Source: Alteromonas salexigens
GTDB lineage: Bacteria > Pseudomonadota > Gammaproteobacteria > Enterobacterales > Alteromonadaceae
Reading direction: 5' to 3'
Assembly (NCBI RefSeq): GCF_025628895.1
Contig: NZ_JAOTJC010000012.1
Span: 124,001-188,000 of the forward strand
DNA length: 64,000 bases
Position numbers and translations under genes: made by a program. This document shows positions 15,599-23,906 of this stretch, piece after piece; position 1 is the stretch's first letter; each line of letters opens with the position of its first letter. The notes under the pieces were generated by a model. It was not told the origin of the DNA. It saw only the letters and a list, made by a program, of their open reading frames with translations, and made no database searches.

Positions 15599-18523
15599 TT
15601 AGTAGAACGAGTAGTTCAGGTTAAGCATATAAGATGGGCCGAACTCCCGACGCAGGGTCACAATGCCATTGCTGTCGATAGTTTCTTCTTTCTCGTCGGT
15701 CAGGTTAGTGCCCTGTAATGACACCCGCAGACCTTCCAGATACTCAATACCACTGTCTTCAAAGTCGTAGCTGATTTGTGCATCGACCTGGGTTACCGCA
15801 TCGCGGGTGGCGGCATCGATCTTGTTCGAGCCCCCACGCTGGTAGGTCAGATACTCAGAACGGTCCGTCGCAGCAACCCGCACTTCAAGGCCGTTCATTT
15901 CGTAGTACGCCGTGATTGAGTACACTTCGTCGGACTGGCCCGGAATGGCCGAGCCATCTTCCAGTTCAGCGTCAATGAAGGTGGCCGACGCTGCGATACC
16001 AAAACCTTCCAGCGCGTCAGTTAGCATGCTCAGGGGGACGTTAGCAGTTAGCTCAGCCCCTTTAAGTTCGCCTTCCAGGCCGTCTTCGAAGAATGAATAG
16101 AAGCCAAAGTCCGGTGGCGTGACCAGATCACCTGCCTCGTACGGTGTATCTTCCGGACCATAGTTACCGTCCGTGTCGATGACGCGGTCATGGAAGCCAG
16201 GAATGAAGTAGTTCGCGCCTTCGTTAGTCGGGTCATTGGTGAAGTCGATTAGCTGGTTGCCGTCACGGGTCCAGTTAACCAGATCTTTATAGAACACCGC
16301 TACCGATACATAGCCTTCGTCATCGAAGTAATTCTCAAATGAGATATCGAAGTTGTTAGCTTCCAGCGGACGCAGTCTGGGGTTACCCGAGAACTTGGAC
16401 CAGGGCGAGCCGTATTCTTCCACTGCCGCTTCGGAGTTTGGCGTAGCAATCAGCTCGATGTTTTGATCGAATTTCACAAAGCCTGAGGCTTTCATTTGGT
16501 CGATACGGGCGCGGCTGATGGTTTTGCTTGCCGCCAGGCGCAGGAAGCGATTTTCAGCAAGCTCAATGTTCACGTTCACACTGGGCAGGAAGTGGGAATA
16601 CTCGTCACCATCGGTAATCACACAGTCGGCATCTACCACGCCGTTGCCATCATCATCACACACGGCAAAGTTGTCGCCGACAATACCAATGAAACCGGAT
16701 GAACTCTGATCGGTTTGTACGTATTGGGCACCTAAGTTACCTGATACCGGGAAGTCACCAATATCGGTATCAAAGTCGACCATGGCATACAGGGTGATAA
16801 TTTCTTCATCAACTGTATAGGTATCACCCAGACGATCTGGCTCCAGCAGTCCCGCATCGTTCAGGGTGTATTCGCCGTCCTGGTATGGGGCGAATCCGTT
16901 ATAGGCCACTACCTGACCTAAGCCTGCCCAGCGCAGATCGGCAAGGCCGTTGTACAGGTATTCTGAAGGAATGGAATCAGAATAGGGATAGGCTGACGCA
17001 GTCGCAAAGAAGCCTTTGTTATCTTTTGCTTTGAAGCGGTCGCTGTAGTTAATACCCGCGGTAAATTTCGTGACCATGTTCCAGTCGACGTAACCCACAA
17101 CTTCCAGACGAGTGGTAGTCAGCTCTTCTTCGAAATCGGCGAAGTTCAGGAAGCCGTCCTGGGCATTAAAGTAGCTAAAGGGGTCGCCATTGGCTTGTAG
17201 GACATTTGTCGAGAACTGGTCGGCAATATTTGCCATACCGCCACCCCATACCTGCGGGCCGGTAAGCTGTAGCAAACTAGGATCAGAGAAAGCTTCAAGT
17301 CCGGTGCTACCCGTGAAGAAAATGCCATCCGGGCTCATTTGAAACTGCCGGGTACCAAATTCATCTGAGCTAAGCGCCCCAGAACGTGCAAGGCCTGCAT
17401 AAGATTCGCCGCGCAAGTCTCGTTTGCTGGACTCACTGTCTGCCACATCCAGTTCAACTGTCCAGTTGTCGTTCACGTTATAAGTTACGTTCAGGCCAAA
17501 GGTTTGCAGTTCACCGTCTTTCTGAGCCGGGTCGGTTCGCAATACCGGGTTCACACCAACCTGGGTGCCGGATGCATTAATGCCGCTGCCGGTGATATTT
17601 TCTGCCGCAAAGGGTTCTATGAAGCCGCGGATTACGCCTGAGTCTGAGTAGTCAATATCCAGTGCATCAACAACGATATCCAGATCATCGGTAGGGCGCC
17701 ACTGAACGATAGCAGACATGGTGTCCCGCTCCAGCTCCCGGCTGATTGCCTGTGTATCCAGGCCGAACGGAGTAATCTGACCGTCCTCGTTGGCGCCGTA
17801 TCCCCACACACCGTATTTACGTTCATTACGGGGTGACTCGGTGGTCGCCAGTGATACAGCTACACCCAGCGTATCATCTGCAAATTTCTCTACGAACGAC
17901 AATGCATAGCGTTTGCCTTTGTTATCAAACTCCGGGTTATCGGAATCGTTACCGCCCACTTCATAAACACCGGTCAGTGTGAGTGTTTCCTGAGCAGCCA
18001 GCGGGCGAACGGTTTGCAGGTCTACGGTGCCGCCAATACCCTGCACTAACAGAGTGGCATCGGTGGTTTTGTAAATGGTGGCGCCGGTCATGATTTCAGC
18101 AGGGTATAGATCGTATTCAACACCCCGGTTATCACCGATACCAATTAATTCACGGCCGTTTAGCGACGTACCGGTAAAGTCTTCCTTGAAACCGCGAACT
18201 GAAATACCGGAAGTACGACCGCCTACACGTTCGCCGGCCAGCCCGGGCAACCGTGCCAGTGATTCGGCAATTGAAGAGTCAGGAAGTTTACCAATGTCTT
18301 CAGCTGAAATGGCTTCGACAATGGAGGAGTTATCCATCTTGACAGCCTGCGCCCGGATTAACGAGCCCCGGATCCCTTTAACTGCAATAACCTCAACATT
18401 TTTGTCGGCGTCTTTTGCGGCGTTGTCGGTGTCTGTTTGCTGTGAAAGTGCGCTGCCTGAATAGATTGCTGAAGACACTGCCAGAGATAGCAGTGCAGGC
18501 TTAAATAATTGGTTTCTCTTCAT
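15599..18523 (-). CDS. TonB-dependent outer-membrane receptor
   Basis: 974 residues from MKRNQLF; an upstream in-frame ATG at 18559 is less likely because the signal peptide begins here (cleavage near ALSQQ). After a short linker with a TonB-box-like VEVIAV comes the plug domain (about residues 40-175), with IVEAISAEDIGKLPDSSIAESLARLPG and SVRGFKEDFTGTSLNGRE. A long 22-strand barrel follows and ends in the aromatic MLNLNYSFY. The plug sequence is the type found in large Xanthomonas/Caulobacter/Alteromonas receptors that take up oligosaccharides or other complex nutrients. With the LacI regulator and halogenase-like flavoproteins it forms a probable uptake locus; the substrate is unknown. Confidence 0.93.
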   Translation of the reverse strand: MKRNQLFKPALLSLAVSSAIYSGSALSQQTDTDNAAKDADKNVEVIAVKGIRGSLIRAQAVKMDNSSIVEAISAEDIGKLPDSSIAESLARLPGLAGERVGGRTSGISVRGFKEDFTGTSLNGRELIGIGDNRGVEYDLYPAEIMTGATIYKTTDATLLVQGIGGTVDLQTVRPLAAQETLTLTGVYEVGGNDSDNPEFDNKGKRYALSFVEKFADDTLGVAVSLATTESPRNERKYGVWGYGANEDGQITPFGLDTQAISRELERDTMSAIVQWRPTDDLDIVVDALDIDYSDSGVIRGFIEPFAAENITGSGINASGTQVGVNPVLRTDPAQKDGELQTFGLNVTYNVNDNWTVELDVADSESSKRDLRGESYAGLARSGALSSDEFGTRQFQMSPDGIFFTGSTGLEAFSDPSLLQLTGPQVWGGGMANIADQFSTNVLQANGDPFSYFNAQDGFLNFADFEEELTTTRLEVVGYVDWNMVTKFTAGINYSDRFKAKDNKGFFATASAYPYSDSIPSEYLYNGLADLRWAGLGQVVAYNGFAPYQDGEYTLNDAGLLEPDRLGDTYTVDEEIITLYAMVDFDTDIGDFPVSGNLGAQYVQTDQSSSGFIGIVGDNFAVCDDDGNGVVDADCVITDGDEYSHFLPSVNVNIELAENRFLRLAASKTISRARIDQMKASGFVKFDQNIELIATPNSEAAVEEYGSPWSKFSGNPRLRPLEANNFDISFENYFDDEGYVSVAVFYKDLVNWTRDGNQLIDFTNDPTNEGANYFIPGFHDRVIDTDGNYGPEDTPYEAGDLVTPPDFGFYSFFEDGLEGELKGAELTANVPLSMLTDALEGFGIAASATFIDAELEDGSAIPGQSDEVYSITAYYEMNGLEVRVAATDRSEYLTYQRGGSNKIDAATRDAVTQVDAQISYDFEDSGIEYLEGLRVSLQGTNLTDEKEETIDSNGIVTLRREFGPSYMLNLNYSFY

Positions 18524-18767
18524 TTTGTGTGCCCTTAATCGACCTTGTGTTAGATGCAACTGGCGTTACATGACATTAACAATAGTGAAACATTGTTCGA
18601 TAATCAAGCATTTTGCAAAAAAAATCTTAATTGATTAAGTTTCTTGTGCAATGCGGCTTGAGCTGGAAGTTGGAGTGACCGCGGGGGTGTAGCCTTAATG
18701 CTTTCAGTCTGGCGTCGCCTGTTGCAAAAATGTTTCGTGCATCAATGCGTTCAAAAGGAGGTCGGGC
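18524..18767 (-). promoter_or_regulatory. Upstream region of the TonB receptor gene
   Basis: A 244-base non-coding stretch. It contains an AT-rich inverted repeat, CTTAAT-TG-ATTAAG (about 18626-18639), and a weak dyad around TGAAACATTGTTCG (about 18586-18599), either of which could be a regulator site. No clean copy of the LacI-type palindrome found at 11312 is seen. Confidence 0.35.
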
Positions 18768-20393
18768 TTAGGGTGTCCGTCGGAAGGTCATATCCCTGAA
18801 CGGGTGATTTCTCTGGAGGCGGACCGTGAAAGGTGCCAGAGTAAATTGAGAGATTTGGTCATCACTGCTTTGCTCGAAGGTCACCAGTACGGGCTCCATA
18901 ACATCCGGGTTGTCCCAGAGCACTTTAAAGCTGTGTTCATTAAACGGCTTGAGCCGGCCTGTGAGTGACGGCATTTTATGACTGTGAAGATAAAGCCCAT
19001 CTTCATCTTTGATGACAGAGACTTTGCCAAACCAGGTGTCTGCGTAGTGACCCGCGTAAGCACCCAGAGGGAGAGTCACGGTTCCTGAGCCCTGGGGCGG
19101 TGTGTTGCGTTCCGAGGTACGTTGTTGCCAGTTACGCTGAAATTCCTGATAGGCGGCAATCCAGTCACGAGGGGCTTGCTCCGGAGCCAGAAAGTGCTGA
19201 AGGATAGTTTGCATCACCGCCCCTCGGCTGCCGTAATCAGAGCCATTATTTAATAACACCACACCAAGCTGGTGGTTAGGAACGAAAGCGACAAATGCCT
19301 GATAGCCTGACACCGTGCCAGTATGCGAAATTACCTGCTCGCCGAATTGATCGGCTACCCGCCAGCCTAATGCGTAACCAGCATGTCGGGTATCGAACCA
19401 GGCTTTATCGGTCCCGGATACCGGCAATGGTGTCACTGGCGTCGTCATGTGTTTTACCGTGTCAGTGGTAAGCACCTGGGTACCGTCAGCGGCTTTGCCC
19501 TCTCTCAGCCACATGGCCAGCCAGTTCAGCATGTCGCGGGCGTTACACACGATGCCACCGGCGGGTGTCCAGACAGGAGCATCGGTGTTAATCGCATTTC
19601 GGGGGATCGGGTAGGTGCCGCGACGTTCCGTAAATCCGTAACTCTGCGCGACATTGTCGTTGTGGGTATCGGGTAACCTACCGACAAAGCATTGCATTTT
19701 CAGCGGGTTAAATATCTCTTCCTGAACCAGTTGGTCCCATGACTGTTCGCCAGCCGCATCGACCACCGCTGCTGCGGTTATATACATAAGGTTGTTGTAC
19801 GCATAGCGCTGCCGAAATGCGCTTTGCGGTGTTAAAAAGCGCAGGTTGTGGATAATTTCGCGGCGTGAAAATTTACTGGGGGCGGGCCACAGCATGATAT
19901 CTCCGGCGCCAGAGCCGAGGCCGCTGCGATGGGTGAGCAGGTCGGTCAGGGTAAAGTTTTCAGTTGCGTGTTCGCTGGCCAGAGCAAAGGAGGGCAGGTA
20001 AGCCGTGACCTTATCCTGCCAGTGCAGATCGCCACGGTTACTGGCTACAGCCATAGCCGAAGCGGTAAACGCCTTACTGGCCGAGGCCAGCAAGAAGTAA
20101 GTATCTGGCGTGACCGGCAATTTATGTTCAAGATCACGGTAGCCGTGCCCTGCCAAATAAATTATCTTATCCTGGTGCAGAATACCGACAGCCATTCCCG
20201 GAGTATTAAAGGCTGCCAGAGATTTATCGACGACACCGGCGAGGCGCTGCTCAAAATTGCTACTCTCACTGTCCGCAACAGCGAGTGCCGGAGAAAGAAA
20301 AACGCAGGTAAGCAGTGCTACGAGCCATGCATTCTTCTTCGTGAGGCGCGCGCAGATAGCCTGCCTGCTGAATGCATCGAAAGCAAAGCACAT
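18768..20393 (-). CDS. Serine hydrolase, class C beta-lactamase-like, with C-terminal DUF3471-like domain
   Basis: 541 residues from the ATG 12 bases after the SDR stop; a longer frame from 20489 would overlap the SDR gene and is rejected. A hydrophobic signal segment (LVALLTCVFLSPALAVA) precedes a penicillin-binding/beta-lactamase fold with SASK (SxxK, near residue 100), YNN (YxN) in RYAYNNLMY, and HTG (KTG-like) in ISHTGTVSGYQ. After about residue 430 a beta-rich tail, GHYADTWFGKVSVIKDEDGLYLHS, is like DUF3471. Such proteins are usually periplasmic esterases or peptidases rather than resistance enzymes. It is the last gene of a probable four-gene minus-strand run. Confidence 0.87.
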   Translation of the reverse strand: MCFAFDAFSRQAICARLTKKNAWLVALLTCVFLSPALAVADSESSNFEQRLAGVVDKSLAAFNTPGMAVGILHQDKIIYLAGHGYRDLEHKLPVTPDTYFLLASASKAFTASAMAVASNRGDLHWQDKVTAYLPSFALASEHATENFTLTDLLTHRSGLGSGAGDIMLWPAPSKFSRREIIHNLRFLTPQSAFRQRYAYNNLMYITAAAVVDAAGEQSWDQLVQEEIFNPLKMQCFVGRLPDTHNDNVAQSYGFTERRGTYPIPRNAINTDAPVWTPAGGIVCNARDMLNWLAMWLREGKAADGTQVLTTDTVKHMTTPVTPLPVSGTDKAWFDTRHAGYALGWRVADQFGEQVISHTGTVSGYQAFVAFVPNHQLGVVLLNNGSDYGSRGAVMQTILQHFLAPEQAPRDWIAAYQEFQRNWQQRTSERNTPPQGSGTVTLPLGAYAGHYADTWFGKVSVIKDEDGLYLHSHKMPSLTGRLKPFNEHSFKVLWDNPDVMEPVLVTFEQSSDDQISQFTLAPFTVRLQRNHPFRDMTFRRTP

Positions 20394-20404
20394 CCCGAAG
20401 CCGT

Positions 20405-21151
20405 TTAGCTCATTTTCGCCAGCCAGGACAGCGGCGCGACCCGTAATACCGCCTGCAGCAGTGCCCACGGCCATGCTGGCACGTAACAATTGTCAGGTTC
20501 TTTATTAATCGCAGCAACCAGTGCTTTGCAGCCGGTTTGCAGGTCGACAATAAACGGCACGTTTTTCACTTTGGCATTGATGTCAGTGCGAATAAATCCG
20601 GGGTGTACCGTGGTCACCTTGATAGGGGTGTTTCTGACGTCTATACGTATGCCCTCGCTTAATGAAGTCAGCGCGGCTTTGGTGGCAGCGTAAACATTGA
20701 GGGCACGACGAAAACCACGCACGGCACTGATGGATGACATCGTCACCAAATGGCCAGCATTCTGACGCCGGAATATTGTCATGGCGGCTTCACACTGTGC
20801 CAGCGCAGCAACGAAATTGGTTTCGGCAGTCTGACGGTTGGCGTGGAAGTGACCCGTACCTACCGAGGCACCTTTGCCCATACCGGCGTTAACAATTATG
20901 CGGTCAAGAGTGCCGAACTCATCCGTAAAGTCCTCGAATGTGCTGAACACTGCGTCGTGGTCGGTTACATCCAGTTCACGTACACTTACGCGAACATTGG
21001 GGTTTACGGCTTCGCATTCGTGTTTAACTGACAGCAAATTATCCAGCCGACGGGCACACAAGGCCAGGTCATGGCCTTGTCTGGCAAACTCCCGGGCCAT
21101 GCCTGCGCCAAGCCCCGAGCTGGCGCCGGTGATAAGAATGGTTTTGCGCAT
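20405..21151 (-). CDS. Short-chain dehydrogenase/reductase (SDR)
   Basis: 248 residues starting at the ATG that overlaps the tdk stop by one base (TAATG). Classical SDR features are present: cofactor motif GASSGLGAG at residues 8-16, NAG in IIVNAGMGKG, catalytic Ser in MSSISAV, YAATK (YxxxK), and HPGFIRTDIN. An Arg at the end of the second strand (CARRLDN) suggests NADP(H) preference. The substrate is not predictable. It is translationally coupled to tdk. Confidence 0.92.
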   Translation of the reverse strand: MRKTILITGASSGLGAGMAREFARQGHDLALCARRLDNLLSVKHECEAVNPNVRVSVRELDVTDHDAVFSTFEDFTDEFGTLDRIIVNAGMGKGASVGTGHFHANRQTAETNFVAALAQCEAAMTIFRRQNAGHLVTMSSISAVRGFRRALNVYAATKAALTSLSEGIRIDVRNTPIKVTTVHPGFIRTDINAKVKNVPFIVDLQTGCKALVAAINKEPDNCYVPAWPWALLQAVLRVAPLSWLAKMS

Positions 21152-21735
21152 TATGATTTGTCCCAGACCAGCTGCTTGAAATGCTTGCGGCACATTGACT
21201 CATAGCGGTCGTTACCACCAATTTCAACCTGATCGCCGCTGGTGACGGCGTGACCGTTTTCATCCAGACGGACTACAAAGCTGGCTTTACGCCCACAGTG
21301 ACAAACGGTTTTCAGTTCCGATAACTTGTCAGCCCAGGCTAACAAATAATGACTGCCTTCAAAGGTTTCACCCAAAAAGTCAGTGCGCAGGCCATATGCC
21401 AGTACGGGGATGTCTAATTCATCCACCACTTCAATAAGCTGTCGTACCTGGACTTTGGTCAGAAACTGCGCTTCATCAATAAAGATACAATCCAGCGGTT
21501 GTTTACGATGGTTATCGAATATTGCATCGAACAGATTATCAGTGGGAGTGTATAGGGACGCGTCAGCCTGTAAACCAATGCGAGAACTCACCTTACCTTC
21601 GCCATACCGGTTGTCGATGGCCGCAGTGTAAATGATGACCTGCATACCACGTTCGCGGTAGTTGTAGGCGGATTGTAACAGGGACGTGGATTTGCCGGCA
21701 TTCATTGCCGAATAGTAAAAGTAAAGCTGAGCCAT
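21151..21735 (-). CDS. tdk: Thymidine kinase
   Basis: 194 residues, type II thymidine kinase as in E. coli (205). It phosphorylates thymidine to dTMP in salvage. Walker [10 protein letters not shown] at residues 9-17, Walker-B-like FIDEAQFL, the lasso region [14 protein letters not shown], and zinc-binding cysteines in VCHCGRK and MCRKHF. Its start lies six bases after the stop of the GGDEF-EAL gene, so it may be read from that transcript. Confidence 0.97.
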   Translation of the reverse strand: MAQLYFYYSAMNAGKSTSLLQSAYNYRERGMQVIIYTAAIDNRYGEGKVSSRIGLQADASLYTPTDNLFDAIFDNHRKQPLDCIFIDEAQFLTKVQVRQLIEVVDELDIPVLAYGLRTDFLGETFEGSHYLLAWADKLSELKTVCHCGRKASFVVRLDENGHAVTSGDQVEIGGNDRYESMCRKHFKQLVWDKS

Positions 21736-21741
21736 ATTATT

Positions 21742-23769
21742 TTAATTATCTGTGTACCAGGCCAGCAGCTCGCGGGCGGGCATAGGCCGGGCGTAGTAAA
21801 AGCCTTGCAGGCAGTTTACACCCATGGCGCGTAACCGCACTGCGTCTTCTGCCGTTTCAATACCCTCTGCGACGGTCAGGCAGTGAAACTCATTGGCAAT
21901 CATGAGCGTTGCCCGCACGATAGTATCACTGCCTTCTTCGAGTTTCTGCACAAACGCGCGATCAATTTTAATATGATCGAACTGCAAACTGTGCAGTTGC
22001 CCCAGCGAAGAAAATCCGGTACCAAAATCGTCAATAGAAATTTGGATATGTCGGGCTTTGATAGCCTGAATTTGTTTCAGCACGTGTTCGGTATTTTCAG
22101 CAAACACTGACTCGGTAATTTCCAGGTGCAGTTGTTGCGGACTTAAGCCGCTACCTTCCAGCACCCGATCAAGCGAGCGGATAAAGCTGTCATCCATCAG
22201 CTGGCTGACCGATACATTGACGGACACGGCAACGCTGTCGTCAAACTGCCACTGTGCGGCATCGATACACGCGCGGTGCAGTACCCAGTTGCCAATATCA
22301 TGGATAAGACCCGTGCGTTCGGCGAGCGGAATAAATACATCAGGCGGGATATTGTCGCCTTTAAAATTCCAGCGCAGTAAGGCTTCGGCTGCCCACATGC
22401 GTTTGCCGTCCGCATACATAATAGGCTGATAATGCAAAGTAAATTCGTTTTTCTCAATGGCGTAGCGTAGGCCGTCCCGCAGCGACTGCTCGTGGCGCAA
22501 CGCGGTGTAAATGCCTTCGTTAAAAACACCCACCGAGCCCGGCCCTTTGCGCTTTTGCTCATACATGGTGAGATCGGCTTCCTGTAACAACGCCTGAGCA
22601 GTCTCGCCATGCTCCGGAAACAGTGCGATCCCAATAGTGGCATCCAGATTGATATGGTTTTCGTCTAATGTAATAGGAATGGTAATGCCACTGCGTGCCG
22701 CATGCGCAACCGCCACCGCGGTGTTTTCAGTGGCGTAGGGCAGCAGTAATACGAACTCGTCGCCTCCCCATCTGGCAAGGTGGTCAGCTTCGCAAAAGCG
22801 AGTTAGTCGTGAGGACACTTCCTGCAGCACCCGGTCGCCAACCTGATGGCCAAGGCTGTCGTTTACCTGCTTAAACCCGTCCAGATCAATAAATAATACG
22901 GCAATTTTATTGTCCATCTTACGGGCTTTTTTCAATGTACTTTCTAAATGCCGCATAAAGCCACTGCGATTCATGAGGGAGGTGAGCGGGTCGCGGTTAG
23001 ACAGGCGGTGAATATCGTCGGTGCGCTTGAGAACCTCTTCTTCAAGGTTGGCGTTTGCGTTATCCAGTTTTAAGTTTGATTCTATGAGCTGCTCGTTGAT
23101 GCGGGCCACCTCCTTGCGCTCGGCCTGCATCTCTTCAAGCAGCGTTTCGTTACTGGCCTTAATATGCAGCGCGTGCCGGAAAAAGTGATTGGCACGCAGT
23201 GAATTGATAACGATAGCCACCCAGAAGCACAGCCCCAGATAGCCCAGCAAAGACAGGTTACTGGCACTGACTAAAATAGCCACAAGGGAGATGGGAACGA
23301 GCAAAATGGAACAGTAACAGATAACCAGTGGCCGCGAGGGCGACAATACCGTGGCTGAGCCCGCCGCCAGTGCTGACACCACTACCATGGTGCAAGCCAG
23401 CTCTACGGTGGTCATGTAATCGAACAGCAATACACTGTAGGCACTGATCACCAGACCAGTGGCGATGGCGCCGGTAGAGAAACGCATGAGAGAAAGTGAC
23501 GGGTTGTAGTCTTTATCCCGTTCAAACACCTGCCAGTAAAGCACATCACAGGTACGTAAAAACAACACCGCAGAAAGCAGCATCCAGGCTAATTCTTTAT
23601 TTCGGGTTATCTCAATGGAGGAATCAGTATCGTTGAAACCAAAAGCTAAACCGGTCATGGCCAGAAAGGTGACCGCGATAGCCGTATAAACGTTACCGTA
23701 AAGCATGCCAACCAGGTCGCGTTGCATGGCAGGAGTGTGGTTGCGGGGGCCTGCAGGCTGTTTGCTCAC
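21742..23769 (-). CDS. Membrane-bound GGDEF-EAL cyclic-di-GMP enzyme
   Basis: 675 residues. About six or seven transmembrane helices (residues 25-195) form a MASE-like sensor, followed by a coiled coil (about 200-245), GGDEF domain (about 250-410) and EAL domain (about 425-670). GGDEF is intact (RWGGDEF near residue 335), but the upstream inhibitory-site position reads CEAD rather than RxxD. The EAL domain has AEALLRW, ITESVF, DDFGTGFSS, KIDRAFV and VAEGIET, so phosphodiesterase activity looks intact. The protein could make and degrade c-di-GMP in response to a membrane signal. It heads a minus-strand run with tdk, SDR and hydrolase. Confidence 0.94.
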   Translation of the reverse strand: MSKQPAGPRNHTPAMQRDLVGMLYGNVYTAIAVTFLAMTGLAFGFNDTDSSIEITRNKELAWMLLSAVLFLRTCDVLYWQVFERDKDYNPSLSLMRFSTGAIATGLVISAYSVLLFDYMTTVELACTMVVVSALAAGSATVLSPSRPLVICYCSILLVPISLVAILVSASNLSLLGYLGLCFWVAIVINSLRANHFFRHALHIKASNETLLEEMQAERKEVARINEQLIESNLKLDNANANLEEEVLKRTDDIHRLSNRDPLTSLMNRSGFMRHLESTLKKARKMDNKIAVLFIDLDGFKQVNDSLGHQVGDRVLQEVSSRLTRFCEADHLARWGGDEFVLLLPYATENTAVAVAHAARSGITIPITLDENHINLDATIGIALFPEHGETAQALLQEADLTMYEQKRKGPGSVGVFNEGIYTALRHEQSLRDGLRYAIEKNEFTLHYQPIMYADGKRMWAAEALLRWNFKGDNIPPDVFIPLAERTGLIHDIGNWVLHRACIDAAQWQFDDSVAVSVNVSVSQLMDDSFIRSLDRVLEGSGLSPQQLHLEITESVFAENTEHVLKQIQAIKARHIQISIDDFGTGFSSLGQLHSLQFDHIKIDRAFVQKLEEGSDTIVRATLMIANEFHCLTVAEGIETAEDAVRLRAMGVNCLQGFYYARPMPARELLAWYTDN

Positions 23770-23859
23770 TACTAATTCAGTTTATAAGTTATGGTCACAA
23801 CGTACCGTATCGGCGAAGTTTGTTCAAACACAGCCTTTAGTATAAAGCACAAATAAAAA

Positions 23860-23886
23860 AGCGGACAGGCTATGTCCGCTTTCATT
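23860..23886 (-). terminator. Intrinsic terminator after fadE
   Basis: AGCGGACA (23860-23867), five-base loop, TGTCCGCT (23873-23880). On the minus strand it is followed by TTTTTT ATTT, 20 bases after the fadE stop. It separates fadE from the GGDEF-EAL run. Confidence 0.8.
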
Positions 23887-23906
23887 TACTTATAACGAGC
23901 TAATAG

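Noticed and set aside
18768-20489. Longer start of the serine hydrolase at 20489
   Set aside because: It overlaps the SDR coding end by 85 bases and adds non-signal residues before a normal signal peptide.
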